NCBI GenBank assembly: GCA_016935315.1
Contig: JAFGRD010000098.1
Coordinates: 1-54,792, forward strand
Length of the DNA: 54,792 nucleotides
Reading direction: 5' to 3'
From: Pirellulales bacterium
Lineage (GTDB): Bacteria; Planctomycetota; Planctomycetia; Pirellulales; Thermoguttaceae
Below the pieces are notes generated by a model. That model ran no database searches. It saw nothing but the letters and a program-made list of their open reading frames with translations, and was not told where the DNA came from. Shown here one piece after another: positions 1-8,231 of the stretch. Made by a program: the position numbers and the translations under genes. Each line of letters begins with the position of its first letter. The first letter of the stretch is position 1.

Positions 1-155
1 AGGACTTGTACATGACGTACACGATCGACGGCGCCAACGGCACCTACGAGGCCAAATTGATCATCGTGCCGGAGCCGGGGACGCTGGCCCTGCTGGCCAC
101 CGGCCTGGCCGGCCTGCTGGCGTTGGCCATCCGCCGTCGGCGCCGCAGGGCGTGA
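1..155 (+). CDS. PEP-CTERM sorting-domain protein, C-terminal fragment
   Basis: The window opens inside this gene; the frame starts at base 3 and gives 50 residues before a TGA at 153-155. The tail reads VPEPGTLALL, then a hydrophobic stretch of about 20 residues, then a run of six arginines. That is the three-part PEP-CTERM signal: the motif is recognised by an exosortase, the helix anchors the protein and the basic end stays in the cytoplasm. Such proteins are usually exported and processed at the cell surface, often with exopolysaccharide. The functional part of the protein lies outside the window, so nothing can be said about its role. Confidence 0.85.
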   Translation, partial: DLYMTYTIDGANGTYEAKLIIVPEPGTLALLATGLAGLLALAIRRRRRRA

Positions 156-183
156 TGAAGAACATTGGTTGACCTTGGCACGG

Positions 184-249
184 TCAACGCGCGAGGGCGA
201 CCAACGGGAGCCAGGTTTTTTCCGGCCTCCCGTTGGTCGGCCTTGATCG
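184..249 (+). repeat. Imperfect palindromic repeat, copy A
   Basis: Two arms, GGGCGACCAACGGGAG and its near complement CTCCCGTTGGTCGGCC, flank a short T-rich loop. The same palindrome recurs in opposite orientation at 8044-8108, with matching bases outside the stem as well. It could also act as a transcription terminator for the PEP-CTERM gene that ends 30 bp upstream, but the second copy argues for a dispersed repeat family. The rest of 156-377 holds no gene that I can support. Confidence 0.7.
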
Positions 250-377
250 CATGTAGTGCAGACATCAATAGTCGCACTACCTCGTTATCGGATTATCGGA
301 GGTTCTTGGACCGGTCAGCGCATCCCGGACTTGGGAGCGTCTCACGTCGACTCAACCACGGCGCGGGAGCGGACAAG

Positions 378-842
378 TCACGTCTGTTCCGAAAGCCCCG
401 CAAACACCGCTCCGAGAAACTCTTGGGTCTGGACCGCAATTCCCGGGCACTGGCTTTCTCGGGGGCCGGCGATGTTCAGTATTCTTACCCGTTCGGATTT
501 CAGCCAATCGGATATCTCGCGGGGCGATACCGGGCGATTGAGGTCCACGATCCGGTGCGGTCGCTCGTAGCGCTCGGCCAGGCGGATTGTCAACTCGGTG
601 CCGCCGCGAGGACGGCCGCGACAGAGAACCAGCGTGGCGTCGGAATCGAGCACGTTCTGCTTGGTGCGAACGCGATACGCCGGCGAATCGGTCTCGGTGA
701 GCCGGTATCGCTTGGGGATCTGTCCGTCTTCAGCGAGCCTTCCGCGCGGGCACCATCCACCGTATGGAATCCCCAGTGCGATCGCCGCGTCGAGCGCTCC
801 GCGATCCACACCGGTTTGACCACCCGAGATGATTCTTAGCAT
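378..842 (-). CDS. cpYpsA-like (SLOG superfamily) putative molybdenum carrier protein
   Basis: The 154-residue product begins MLRIISGGQTGVDRGALDAA, the nucleotide-binding start of the cpYpsA-related family (Pfam family named putative molybdenum carrier). Further motifs are GIPYGGWCP, a Thr/Asp-rich core (RYRLTETDSPAYRVRTKQNV) and GTELTIRLAE, in the order expected for a single Rossmann-like domain. The frame is open 38 codons further upstream, but that extension is basic and unlike the family, so the ATG at 842 is preferred. The molybdenum role comes from remote similarity; the family's true ligand may be a nucleotide. It stands alone, with no molybdenum enzyme genes near. Confidence 0.8.
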   Translation of the reverse strand: MLRIISGGQTGVDRGALDAAIALGIPYGGWCPRGRLAEDGQIPKRYRLTETDSPAYRVRTKQNVLDSDATLVLCRGRPRGGTELTIRLAERYERPHRIVDLNRPVSPREISDWLKSERVRILNIAGPRESQCPGIAVQTQEFLGAVFAGLSEQT

Positions 843-1023
843 GCCGATTCTGGAAAACAGGGCAAGGCGCGAGGGTGGGGCGCGACCCGAAAACGACCGG
901 TGGACAGGCACACTCGCCTGGATGTTGCGCAATCTGGAGAATGGAACCGTCAGCACAAGTCGTAGCCGCCCAACATCCGAGGATGTTCTGGTACGCCAGC
1001 CAACCGGCCTACCGCTAACCGGC

Positions 1024-2319
1024 CTACCGCTGGTAGAATCTGTTGGTCGGGTGGCTGGTCACTGGATCGGGTGACCGCCCACTGTCGGGCAAGACGAGTT
1101 CCGTGCCGGGCACGAGATAGTCGTAGTCGTTCCCCAGGACGTCGCGATTGAGGGCATGGACCTCTGCCCACCGCGATGCCTTGCCCAACTCATATCGCGC
1201 GATGTCAAACAAGGTGTCGCCTTCTTCGACCACGTAGATCCGCCCGCCAGCATAGGGTGCTCGTGTGCTAGCCGACATCGCACGATTTCGAAGTACCTCA
1301 CGGCGATCCGGCTTGGGGCACAACAACGGATAGGAGGCCTCCAATTCCACCAAGTCGGGAGCCGAAATCACGTCGCCCACTTGAAGCCGGTCTTCTTTGG
1401 GCACGTGGGCGCGGTTGTGCTCGGCCAACGCCTTGAAATAGGCCTCGGAGCCGTACAGCTTCTTCGAGATCACCCAGTAGTTGTCATTCGGCTGGACCTC
1501 GTACTCGCCGTTTTCGGTGCGAGCCTGCTGCATCGTCACGGCGGTATCGGCGCCATAGGCCGAATCGGAGAGCGTCTGTGTGTCCGGCACCGTCGTGTTT
1601 TGGGACAAGGGAGTTTGTGGAGCGGTCGAATACTGGTAGCGAGAGGTCTGGCGGTATGTGGAGGACGGCTGGCTCAGGTTGTTCTCCGCGTAGGAGCCCG
1701 GACTTGGGGGACCGTATTCTCTGGCATCAGGCTCCAATGATGACGGCCCAGGTGTCGCCAGTACCCGCAACGCACTGGTCCCTTGAGCCTGTGGCACGCT
1801 GCTACCCGCCAGCTGCTGGGTCCGGTGCTGGAACGCGTCGTTGGGGCCGCCCGTGGAACTGGCCGCAGCCGCGCCGGGAGCCTGTTGGCCCGCCAAGGAC
1901 GAGGCGGGTTGTGGAGGAAGGCTGTAGTTTTGGTAGGGGTCGTTTTGAATCGGTGTGGGCGGGTTGGGCATCTCCCAGGCCGGCGGTGCCGTGGTCGAAT
2001 CCGCCGTGGCGACCTGCTGCATCTGGTCTGTGGTGGGGACTGCGCCCCAACCTCCCGTCGCATTCGACGTTGGGGCCGGTGTTCTGCTCGAATCCGTCTT
2101 GGGTTCCAGCACGGTGGGTTTGCCTCCGGCTGCGATCGTCGGCGTGGTGTCGCCGGCGGCCGGACTATCGTCCGGCTGGGGCGTTTCCCGATTCTCGCCA
2201 TTTGACGCCGCCGTTGCCGCCGAGTCGTCTGCCCCACCCAAACGTCGGGCCAAGACCACGCCGAAAGTGATCAACAGGATCAAGATGACCCCCACGCCGA
2301 TTTTGACTTCCTTACCCAT
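1024..2319 (-). CDS. Membrane-anchored protein with two LysM-like domains
   Basis: The 431-residue product has one N-terminal membrane helix (about residues 6-25), a long low-complexity Pro/Gln/Ser/Thr linker, and two LysM-like domains near residues 272-325 (YEVQPNDNYWVISKKLYG) and 362-411 (YVVEEGDTLFDIARYELG). LysM domains bind N-acetylglucosamine polymers such as peptidoglycan, so the protein probably sits in the inner membrane and reaches into the periplasm. It starts 37 bp after rsmH ends on the same strand, so mraZ-rsmH-LysM is likely one transcript. This is the place where most bacteria carry ftsL and ftsI. The first LysM copy is the more divergent. Confidence 0.85.
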   Translation of the reverse strand: MGKEVKIGVGVILILLITFGVVLARRLGGADDSAATAASNGENRETPQPDDSPAAGDTTPTIAAGGKPTVLEPKTDSSRTPAPTSNATGGWGAVPTTDQMQQVATADSTTAPPAWEMPNPPTPIQNDPYQNYSLPPQPASSLAGQQAPGAAAASSTGGPNDAFQHRTQQLAGSSVPQAQGTSALRVLATPGPSSLEPDAREYGPPSPGSYAENNLSQPSSTYRQTSRYQYSTAPQTPLSQNTTVPDTQTLSDSAYGADTAVTMQQARTENGEYEVQPNDNYWVISKKLYGSEAYFKALAEHNRAHVPKEDRLQVGDVISAPDLVELEASYPLLCPKPDRREVLRNRAMSASTRAPYAGGRIYVVEEGDTLFDIARYELGKASRWAEVHALNRDVLGNDYDYLVPGTELVLPDSGRSPDPVTSHPTNRFYQR

Positions 2320-2356
2320 GTCTTGCCTCCTTGCTCAAAAGATAAGGATGGTATGC

Positions 2357-3265
2357 TCACGCGCCGTCGCTGCCCGGGCTGGCAACACGGGCAGCGACGC
2401 GTAGTTTTGCACTTCGGGCCCGGGGGTTCCGGGCTGTTTCGGTCTCGTCCGGGCGAAGCGGCCTAGGGGTCAGCACGCGAAGTCGCGGGTCGTCGCGAAA
2501 GGCCTCCTTCACCCGGCGGTCCTCCAACGAGTGGAAGCTGATAATAGCCATCGGCGCCCCGGGCCGAAGGCAGCCGGGGACCCGCCGCAAAGCGACTTCC
2601 AGCGATTTCAACTCCTCGTTCACAGCGATCCGCAAAGCTTGAAACGTGCGCGTTGCCGGATCGATCCGGTGACCACCGTGCGAGCGAGGAACGCATCGCC
2701 GTATCAATGCGGCCAACTCCGCCGCCGTCTCGATCGGCTTCTTGCGACGTCGCGCCACGATTGCCCGGGCAATTCGCCGGCTGTACCGTTCCTCGCCGTA
2801 TTGATAGATCAACGTGGCCAGACCCTCCACGCTCAGCCGGTTCACCAATCGGCGGGCCGGTTCGCCGCGGCCAGGGTCAAACCGCAGGTCCAACGGCCCT
2901 TCGCTCGAAAAGCTGAATCCTCGCTCCTCGTCGGCCAGTTGGTCGCTCGAGATGCCCAGGTCCATCACGATACCGTCGATGGTCGGAACCTCCAGTTGTG
3001 CCAGCACCTCGGGCAAGTCGCAGAAGTTGGCATGGGCCAACGTCACGGACAAGCCCGACAGCTCGCACTCGGCGGCCGCGATGGCCAGCGGATCGCGATC
3101 AAGCGCGATCACCAGTCCTTGTGGCCCCAACCGCTGAGCCAGTGCCCGCGTGTGTCCTCCGCCTCCCAAGGTCCCGTCCACGAGTGTCATGCCACCGTGC
3201 GGGTTGAGCCAGTGGACGACCTGATCCAACATGACGGGCACGTGGGCCGAAGGCATTTCGGTCAT
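2357..3265 (-). CDS. rsmH: 16S rRNA (cytosine(1402)-N(4))-methyltransferase
   Basis: The 302-residue product, of normal family length, begins with HVPVMLDQVVHWL and carries the SAM-binding signature TLVDGTLGGGGHT (about 27-39), DRDP for the cofactor ribose, and the family motifs IVMDLGISSDQL, RRIARAIV and PMAIISFHSLEDR. RsmH methylates N4 of C1402 in the ribosomal P site together with RsmI. It lies downstream of mraZ, the canonical order of the cell wall and division cluster, but is separated from it by 424 bp, which is longer than usual. The next gene on the strand is the LysM protein. Confidence 0.97.
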   Translation of the reverse strand: MTEMPSAHVPVMLDQVVHWLNPHGGMTLVDGTLGGGGHTRALAQRLGPQGLVIALDRDPLAIAAAECELSGLSVTLAHANFCDLPEVLAQLEVPTIDGIVMDLGISSDQLADEERGFSFSSEGPLDLRFDPGRGEPARRLVNRLSVEGLATLIYQYGEERYSRRIARAIVARRRKKPIETAAELAALIRRCVPRSHGGHRIDPATRTFQALRIAVNEELKSLEVALRRVPGCLRPGAPMAIISFHSLEDRRVKEAFRDDPRLRVLTPRPLRPDETETARNPRARSAKLRVAARVASPGSDGA

Positions 3266-3689
3266 GGACCTTTAGGATCGGTCTTGTTAGGCCGGCACGT
3301 GCGGGAAGGACGCCGGCAGTCTTCGTGCAGCGCGGGAAGCTGCGGACAAGTTCAAATCAGAGGGGAAGGTGATTCGCTGCCAGCCCGGCGATCCGAAAAA
3401 CACTCCACCTCAGATACGTCCTTGTATCCATGTGAGGTCGAGTGCTCGCGGCCCATCGCCGGCAAAGGCGACCAGCGGTTCCGCATTTCGCAGCCGGGAG
3501 GCATCCGTTCCCCCGTACCCATGAGAACCGACTTCACCGCCCAGGCGGCCAAGGCGAAGCGCCGGCCGGTGGCCGTCAACCGGCGCTACCGTTCTCATGC
3601 GTGGCGAACAATCGGACGGACAGTCCTTCGTATTTCCTTTCGATCTGGTTGGATCGGGTTTCGCGAGATGACGCCGATCTGCCCCGGGC
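3266..3689. other. Intergenic region between mraZ and rsmH
   Basis: No convincing gene is seen in this 424-bp gap. Short open frames on the minus strand lack a family likeness and a good ribosome site. An 8-bp perfect inverted repeat (AGCGCCGG at 3558-3565 with CCGGCGCT at 3580-3587) contains a smaller nested stem. It has no T-tract on the minus strand, so it is more likely an attenuating or processing structure than a full terminator. rsmH may have its own promoter here, but I cannot point to one. Confidence 0.4.
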
Positions 3690-4142
3690 TCATGGCGAGT
3701 TGGGGCCGCCCAACGCTGTCTCGGCCACTTCGTCGTAGTGTGGTTGTTTCTCGTTCAGGTACGACCGCCAACGTTCGGCCGACCAAAGCTCCACGTGGTC
3801 TTGGACGCCCAGCAGCACAACCTCCTGCTCCAGCCCGGCCAATTCGGCCAACTCCTGGGGAACTCGCACACGGCCCTGTGCGTCCACATCCACTCGTTGA
3901 GCCCGGGCGTAGAACATTCGCGTGTATGCTCGAACGTCTTGCCGTGTCGGCGACACGCGGGCCAGTCGGTCGGCCAACTGTGAGAAGGATTCCTCCGTGT
4001 ATAACGACAACGATCCGTCGGTTCCCGGGGCCACATACAGGACCCCACTTTTGGCGATATCGATTGCAGTCCGCAGCCGCTTGGGGATTGCCACTCGCAG
4101 CTTCTCGTCAATCGAGCGGCCGAAGGTGCCTGTCAGAAACAT
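3690..4142 (-). CDS. mraZ: Transcriptional regulator MraZ
   Basis: The 150-residue product begins MFLTGTFGRSIDEKLRVAIP and repeats the motif later as VDAQGRVRVPQEL: the two SpoVT-AbrB half-domains of MraZ. The first copy has Leu in place of the usual Gly (DEKLR for DxKGR), the second is canonical. MraZ forms a ring-shaped oligomer that binds short direct repeats and represses its own operon. Three such repeats lie directly upstream of this start codon (4147-4171) below a good promoter (4182-4209). The gene heads the mraZ-rsmH-LysM set and is divergent from queA. Confidence 0.95.
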   Translation of the reverse strand: MFLTGTFGRSIDEKLRVAIPKRLRTAIDIAKSGVLYVAPGTDGSLSLYTEESFSQLADRLARVSPTRQDVRAYTRMFYARAQRVDVDAQGRVRVPQELAELAGLEQEVVLLGVQDHVELWSAERWRSYLNEKQPHYDEVAETALGGPNSP

Positions 4143-4146
4143 GTTT

Positions 4147-4171
4147 CACCACAGATCCCCACAAAACCCCA
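4147..4171 (-). promoter_or_regulatory. Probable MraZ operator: three boxes at 10-bp spacing
   Basis: On the minus strand the leader reads TGGGG-TTTTG-TGGGG-ATCTG-TGGTG and then reaches the mraZ ATG. The box starts are exactly 10 bp apart (plus-strand positions 4167-4171, 4157-4161 and 4147-4151). This matches the known E. coli arrangement of TGGGN repeats separated by 5 bp. The boxes lie downstream of the proposed promoter and cover the place where a Shine-Dalgarno site would be, so MraZ binding could block early elongation or promoter clearance. Confidence 0.75.
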
Positions 4172-4181
4172 ATACGCACCA

Positions 4182-4209
4182 AGCATAACCAGATCAGCAG
4201 CTGCGTCAA
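4182..4209 (-). promoter_or_regulatory. Sigma70-type promoter for mraZ
   Basis: Minus strand: -35 TTGACG, a 16-bp spacer, -10 TATGCT. Transcription would start about 10 bp before the first MraZ box, giving a leader of only some 30 nt. The rest of the 4143-4493 gap holds no gene; I see no preQ1-type riboswitch ahead of queA. Confidence 0.6.
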
Positions 4210-4493
4210 GTCGGCTTTTCGAGGGCCCTTTTGGGCTTCGCAACGGCGATTATTCCTACTCCCCAACCAGCAAACGACTTCCAGCATCCGGCCGTGGCGC
4301 AAGTGGTTGGCGATATTTTTTTCCGATCCGGAGAGAATTTGGCCGACGGAGCCCCTGCCCTCTCCAAGGCCGCAGGCTTATACTCCTAGGCAGCCCGGAG
4401 GTAAAGCTCAGTTTCTGGCTTCCGCGGCTGGTCTCGGCGTGGTCAACCCCGTCTCTGTTGGGTAAGTATTCAGATTTCATCGAGTGCAAGGCG

Positions 4494-5540
4494 ATGTGCG
4501 AAGTTGCCCAATATGACTACGCACTGCCGCAGCACCTGATTGCGCAGAGTCCGACGGCGTGCCGGAGCGATGCGCGGTTGATGATCGTAGACCGTCAGAG
4601 CGGCTCCCTGCTCCATAGACACATCCGCGACTTGCCCGAAATCCTCCGGCCGGAGGACTGTCTGGTCGTCAATGACACTCGGGTCGTTCCTGCCCGGCTG
4701 GTGGGCTACCGAACCGGAACCAAGGGCCGCTGGGAGGCCCTGTTCCTGGAAGCTGACCCTCATGGTTTCTGGCGATTGATGTGTAAAACACGGGGAAGAC
4801 TCGTCCCGGGCGAGTCCATTACGCTGCAGAACAGGCGAGGTGAAGATGACTTGCGACTGACCCTGGCAGCCAAGCAGGCAGACGGGAGTTGGATTGCCCG
4901 GCCGGACACGGCAGGGGAGCCGCTTTCCCTGCTTGAGCGGGTGGGTCGCGTCCCATTACCACCATACATCCGCAAAGGCGAGATGGTTGAGTCGGACCAG
5001 GAAGACTATCAGACCGTGTTCGCCGACAAGCCTGGGGCAATCGCGGCGCCCACGGCGGGCTTGCACTTCACCAAGGCCTTGATGGGCCAGATGGAGCGAA
5101 TGGGGTTCACCATCTGCCGCCTGACGCTGCACGTCGGTTCCGGGACCTTCCGGCCGATTGCCACCGAGTCGCTGGCCGACCATGAGATGCACGCCGAATG
5201 GGGGGGGGTCGCGGAGGCATGCGTCCAACGGATCGCCGCATGCCGAGAGCGTGGCGGGCGCGTGGTGGCCGTGGGAACCACGTGTGTCCGGCTGTTGGAG
5301 ACCGCGGCCGCCGATGGCACTCCCAAGCCGTTTTGCGGTTGGACCAATCTGTTCATTCGCCCCCCCTATCAGTTCCGAGCGACCGATGTCCTTTTAACCA
5401 ACTTCCACTTGCCCCGAACCACTCTGCTGGTGCTGGCCCGCACGTTCGGCGGAGAGGAGTTGACCAAACGGGCCTATGAAGAGGCGATTCGCGAGGAATA
5501 CCGTTTTTTCAGCTACGGCGACGCCATGCTGATTCTCTAA
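4494..5540 (+). CDS. queA: tRNA preQ1(34) S-adenosylmethionine ribosyltransferase-isomerase
   Basis: QueA transfers the ribosyl part of SAM to 7-aminomethyl-7-deazaguanine in tRNA, forming epoxyqueuosine in the queuosine pathway. The 348-residue product starts with YDYALPQHLIAQSP and shows the family blocks DCLVVNDTRVVPARL, LPPYI, YQTVFADKPGAIAAPTAGLHFT, LHVGSGTFRPI and NFHLPRTTLLVL, ending with the usual YRFFSYGDAMLI. The frame is open from a TTG at 4458, but the ATG at 4494 fits the family N-terminus and follows AAGG. It is transcribed away from mraZ. No other queuosine gene is in the window. Confidence 0.96.
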   Translation: MCEVAQYDYALPQHLIAQSPTACRSDARLMIVDRQSGSLLHRHIRDLPEILRPEDCLVVNDTRVVPARLVGYRTGTKGRWEALFLEADPHGFWRLMCKTRGRLVPGESITLQNRRGEDDLRLTLAAKQADGSWIARPDTAGEPLSLLERVGRVPLPPYIRKGEMVESDQEDYQTVFADKPGAIAAPTAGLHFTKALMGQMERMGFTICRLTLHVGSGTFRPIATESLADHEMHAEWGGVAEACVQRIAACRERGGRVVAVGTTCVRLLETAAADGTPKPFCGWTNLFIRPPYQFRATDVLLTNFHLPRTTLLVLARTFGGEELTKRAYEEAIREEYRFFSYGDAMLIL

Positions 5541-5726
5541 GCTGCCGCCGCCGCCCGGCTGGCGCACTCCCGCTGTCCAGTACGTTGCATCGCAGGGGGG
5601 CATGGGTTATCATCGTCATGCTGCGATTCTACCTCCCCAACCGACGGTCTTCTTCGACGAATCGCAAATGGTCTTCGAGCTCAGCGGTTTCGGCAAACAA
5701 GTCTTAGCAGACAAGGAGAACATACG

Positions 5727-7040
5727 ATGGTGACCCCGAATCAACCCGAAAAGTCCCGTGCAACACGGCGCGATTTCCTCAAGGCGTCGGCGGCCTCGGC
5801 GGCGGCCGTCGGCGGGCTGTCGATTGCTCAAGGTGCCCACGCGGCGGGTGATGAAACGGTCAAGATCGGCATGATCGGCTGCGGCGGGCGATGCTCGGGT
5901 GCAGCGGCGGAGAGCCTTAAGGCTGGGCCGCATGTCAAACTGGTGGCGATGTACGACGTTTTCGAGGACCGCCTGCAGAACCGTCGCAAGATTCTCCAGC
6001 AAGCGAGTCCCGATCAAGTGATGGTCGACGACGACCATTGCTTCACCGATTTCGACGGTTATCAGAAGGTGATTGACAGCGTCGACGTGGTGCTGATCGC
6101 CTGCGCGTCGAAGTTCCATCCGATGTATGCCGAGGCGGCGATCAAGGCGGGGAAACACGTGTTTGTCGAAAAGCCACACGCCATCGACCCGGTCGGCGTT
6201 CGCCAGATGCGGGCGGCTTGCGACCTGGCCAAGCAGAAGGGGCTCAGCTTGGTCTCCGGCCTGCAAAGCCGATTCCATGCCGGCTGGCGGGAAACCGTCA
6301 AGCGGATCCACGACGGCGCGATCGGCGACATCGTCGCCATGCAATCGATGTTCCTGCGAGGGCCCTACGTGCTCGTGCCTCGGGATCCGAAGCTCACCGA
6401 AACCCAGTATCAGTTTCGCAACTGGTACCACTTCCGCTGGCTCTCGGGCGACGACGTCCCCCAATCGCTCGTACACAACGTCGACCGGATGTCGTGGATC
6501 ATGAAGGAGGAGATGCCGACCTGGGCGTTCGGCCTGGGCGGGCGCTCGTCGTCGTTCGGCGAAGTCTACGGCGATATGTACGATCACGACACCGTCGTGT
6601 ACGAATACGAAAGCGGCGCCCGATTGTATGCGCTCTGTCGGACACAGCATGGATGCTACGGCAACAGCGGCGACATCGTCATGGGCACCAAGGGGACGTG
6701 CCAATTGAGCCGGTGTCGCATCACGGGCGAAACAAACTGGGCGTTTGCGGGTCCCCACAACAACCCCTACGACGCCGAGCAAAAGGCCCTGATCGACTCG
6801 GTCGTCAGCGGCCAGCCAATCAACAGCGGATACCACATGGTCGGCAGCACGATGATCGGTGTGCTGGGTCAGATCGCCTGCTACACGGGGGTCAAGGTCG
6901 ATTGGGCCGATGCGTACAAGGCAGACTTGCAGTACGGTCCGCCGCCGGAAAAGTCGAATTTCGACATCGAACCGCCGAGCGTCCCGGACGAGACCGGCAA
7001 CTATCCGCTGCCTTTGCCAGGCGTCACCAAGTTGATTTAG
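5727..7040 (+). CDS. Tat-exported Gfo/Idh/MocA-family oxidoreductase
   Basis: The 437-residue product has a twin-arginine signal (RRDFLKA, Arg14-Arg15, then an Ala-rich hydrophobic stretch ending near AHAA). The Rossmann domain begins KIGMIGCGGRCSG and the EKPH motif (VFVEKPHAIDP) supplies the Lys typical of this family. The C-terminal half is the alpha/beta substrate domain. The family oxidises or reduces sugars and cyclitols with NAD(P); the exported forms, abundant in planctomycetes, have mostly unknown substrates. AAGGAG lies 8 bp before the ATG. The gene stands ahead of the Nudix-like gene with a 27-bp gap, so they may share a transcript. Confidence 0.92.
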   Translation: MVTPNQPEKSRATRRDFLKASAASAAAVGGLSIAQGAHAAGDETVKIGMIGCGGRCSGAAAESLKAGPHVKLVAMYDVFEDRLQNRRKILQQASPDQVMVDDDHCFTDFDGYQKVIDSVDVVLIACASKFHPMYAEAAIKAGKHVFVEKPHAIDPVGVRQMRAACDLAKQKGLSLVSGLQSRFHAGWRETVKRIHDGAIGDIVAMQSMFLRGPYVLVPRDPKLTETQYQFRNWYHFRWLSGDDVPQSLVHNVDRMSWIMKEEMPTWAFGLGGRSSSFGEVYGDMYDHDTVVYEYESGARLYALCRTQHGCYGNSGDIVMGTKGTCQLSRCRITGETNWAFAGPHNNPYDAEQKALIDSVVSGQPINSGYHMVGSTMIGVLGQIACYTGVKVDWADAYKADLQYGPPPEKSNFDIEPPSVPDETGNYPLPLPGVTKLI

Positions 7041-7067
7041 GACTCGTGCCGACCGAAAGGATTCCCC

Positions 7068-7706
7068 GTGAGCGAAGTCCAGACTGAACGTGTGCTGGTG
7101 GTTCCGACCGAGTTGTTCCACCGGCTGGGGCATTTCCAGGGTTTCTGCGGCGAAGTGGATCGCTATCTCGATCAGTTGCTCAGTCCGCGGCACACCAGTT
7201 ATCGGCCCCGCGGCGAGGTCGAACAAGATCCGGGTTTCAAACAACTGATTCCCTACGTGATCTTACGCCACACCGACCAAGACGGCCTCGAAACGGTGTT
7301 CCAGTATACCCGGGGCACGGGCCAAGGCGAGGGCCGGCTGCATCGGAAGCACAGCGTCGGCATCGGCGGCCACATCTCGTCCGTCGATCTGGGTCCTTCC
7401 GGCAACGGGGATCCTTATCAGGAGGGCATGCGACGTGAGTTGGAGGAAGAGGTGGCCATCGACACGCCCTATACGGCCCGGTGTGTGGGGCTGATCAACG
7501 ACGACCGGACCGAGGTCGGCACCGTCCACTTGGGTGTCGTCTACCTGTTCGACGTCGAGCGTCCGGCCGTACGGCCCAACGAGCCCGATATTCGCGAGAG
7601 CGGCTTCCGGCCGGTCGCCGAGATCCTGGCCGATCTGTCGGGATTCGAGAGCTGGTCGGAGATCTGCATGCGGGTGCTGTTCGCCGAGCCATCTCGGCCA
7701 GTTTGA
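7068..7706 (+). CDS. Nudix-like hydrolase
   Basis: The 212-residue product has an N-terminal extension (1-60) and a Nudix fold with GGHISSVD at residues 100-107 and RELEEEV at 123-129. This fits the Nudix box G(x)n-REUxEExG except that Val replaces the last Gly. Nudix enzymes cleave nucleoside diphosphates linked to another group, using Mg2+ bound by the Glu residues. Similar planctomycete proteins are often labelled phosphoesterase. The start is a GTG at 7068. A broken cysteine desulfurase gene begins 10 bp after the stop. The substrate is unknown. Confidence 0.75.
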   Translation: MSEVQTERVLVVPTELFHRLGHFQGFCGEVDRYLDQLLSPRHTSYRPRGEVEQDPGFKQLIPYVILRHTDQDGLETVFQYTRGTGQGEGRLHRKHSVGIGGHISSVDLGPSGNGDPYQEGMRRELEEEVAIDTPYTARCVGLINDDRTEVGTVHLGVVYLFDVERPAVRPNEPDIRESGFRPVAEILADLSGFESWSEICMRVLFAEPSRPV

Positions 7707-7715
7707 GGCGGAGAC

Positions 7716-7863
7716 GTGGTGCGACTGCCGATCTACATGGATCACCATGCCACCACTCGGGTCGATCCGCGGGTGGTAGAGGTGATGGCGCCCTACTTCA
7801 CCGACGCCTATGGAAGCCCGGGAGACGGCCGCCCGGCTGCGGCGAGTGAGTAGTCTGGCCTGA
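7716..7863 (+). pseudogene. Cysteine desulfurase (IscS/NifS) remnant with internal deletion
   Basis: A GTG at 7716 opens a 45-codon frame whose first 34 residues, [18 protein letters not shown].. to AYGSP, are a textbook IscS N-terminus (the xYxDxxATT signature). A full enzyme has about 390 residues. The frame then runs out of similarity and stops at 7851. In another frame, 7822-7863 reads [13 protein letters not shown] and stops, which resembles the last residues of IscS-type proteins. The simplest reading is loss of about 1 kb between the two ends. The active-site Lys and Cys are gone, so the product cannot work. An assembly collapse is the main alternative. Confidence 0.7.
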
Positions 7864-8043
7864 CAGTCACGAAATGTCCTGAAGAACCAATTCTTCCAGG
7901 CATGCTCCACCGTCTCAGAAGACCGCGAGCCAGGATTTCTCGCGACGCAGCATCTTCCTTGGACGAAGGTTGCACCGCCGGCCGTGCCTGAATGCGGCCG
8001 ATCCCGTGTGCACGAGTGTTTTTCTTGATGTTTGCCTTGTGAA

Positions 8044-8108
8044 CGATCCAGGGCGACCAATGGGAGGCCGCACAGGTCGGGCGCCCGTTGGTCGCCCTCG
8101 CGCATTGA
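8044..8108 (-). repeat. Imperfect palindromic repeat, copy B
   Basis: Reverse complement of the same palindrome as at 184-249: a GCGCGAGGGCGACCAACGGG arm is shared exactly, and the other arm matches with a few changes. The surrounding gap (7864-8231) has no supportable gene. The repeat lies between the broken cysteine desulfurase and the end of the next minus-strand gene. Confidence 0.7.
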
Positions 8109-8231
8109 GTGTGCAAGCGCCAATAGATTGCCAAAGAACGCCCGCATGGAAGCAGGGGAATACCTATACACATGCACTAGATGGCCGCTGCCGAGTCAAC
8201 CCGTTCTTGGGCGGGCTGCAAAGGCAGATAG

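Noticed and set aside
2531-4465. 644-codon plus-strand frame across rsmH and mraZ
   Set aside because: It is antisense to rsmH and mraZ, which are certain, and its composition is not protein-like.
4210-4493. preQ1 riboswitch ahead of queA
   Set aside because: I could not find the short H-type pseudoknot pattern of preQ1 sensors in the leader.
5616-7244. 542-codon minus-strand frame
   Set aside because: Antisense to the Tat-exported oxidoreductase; no motifs or ribosome site.
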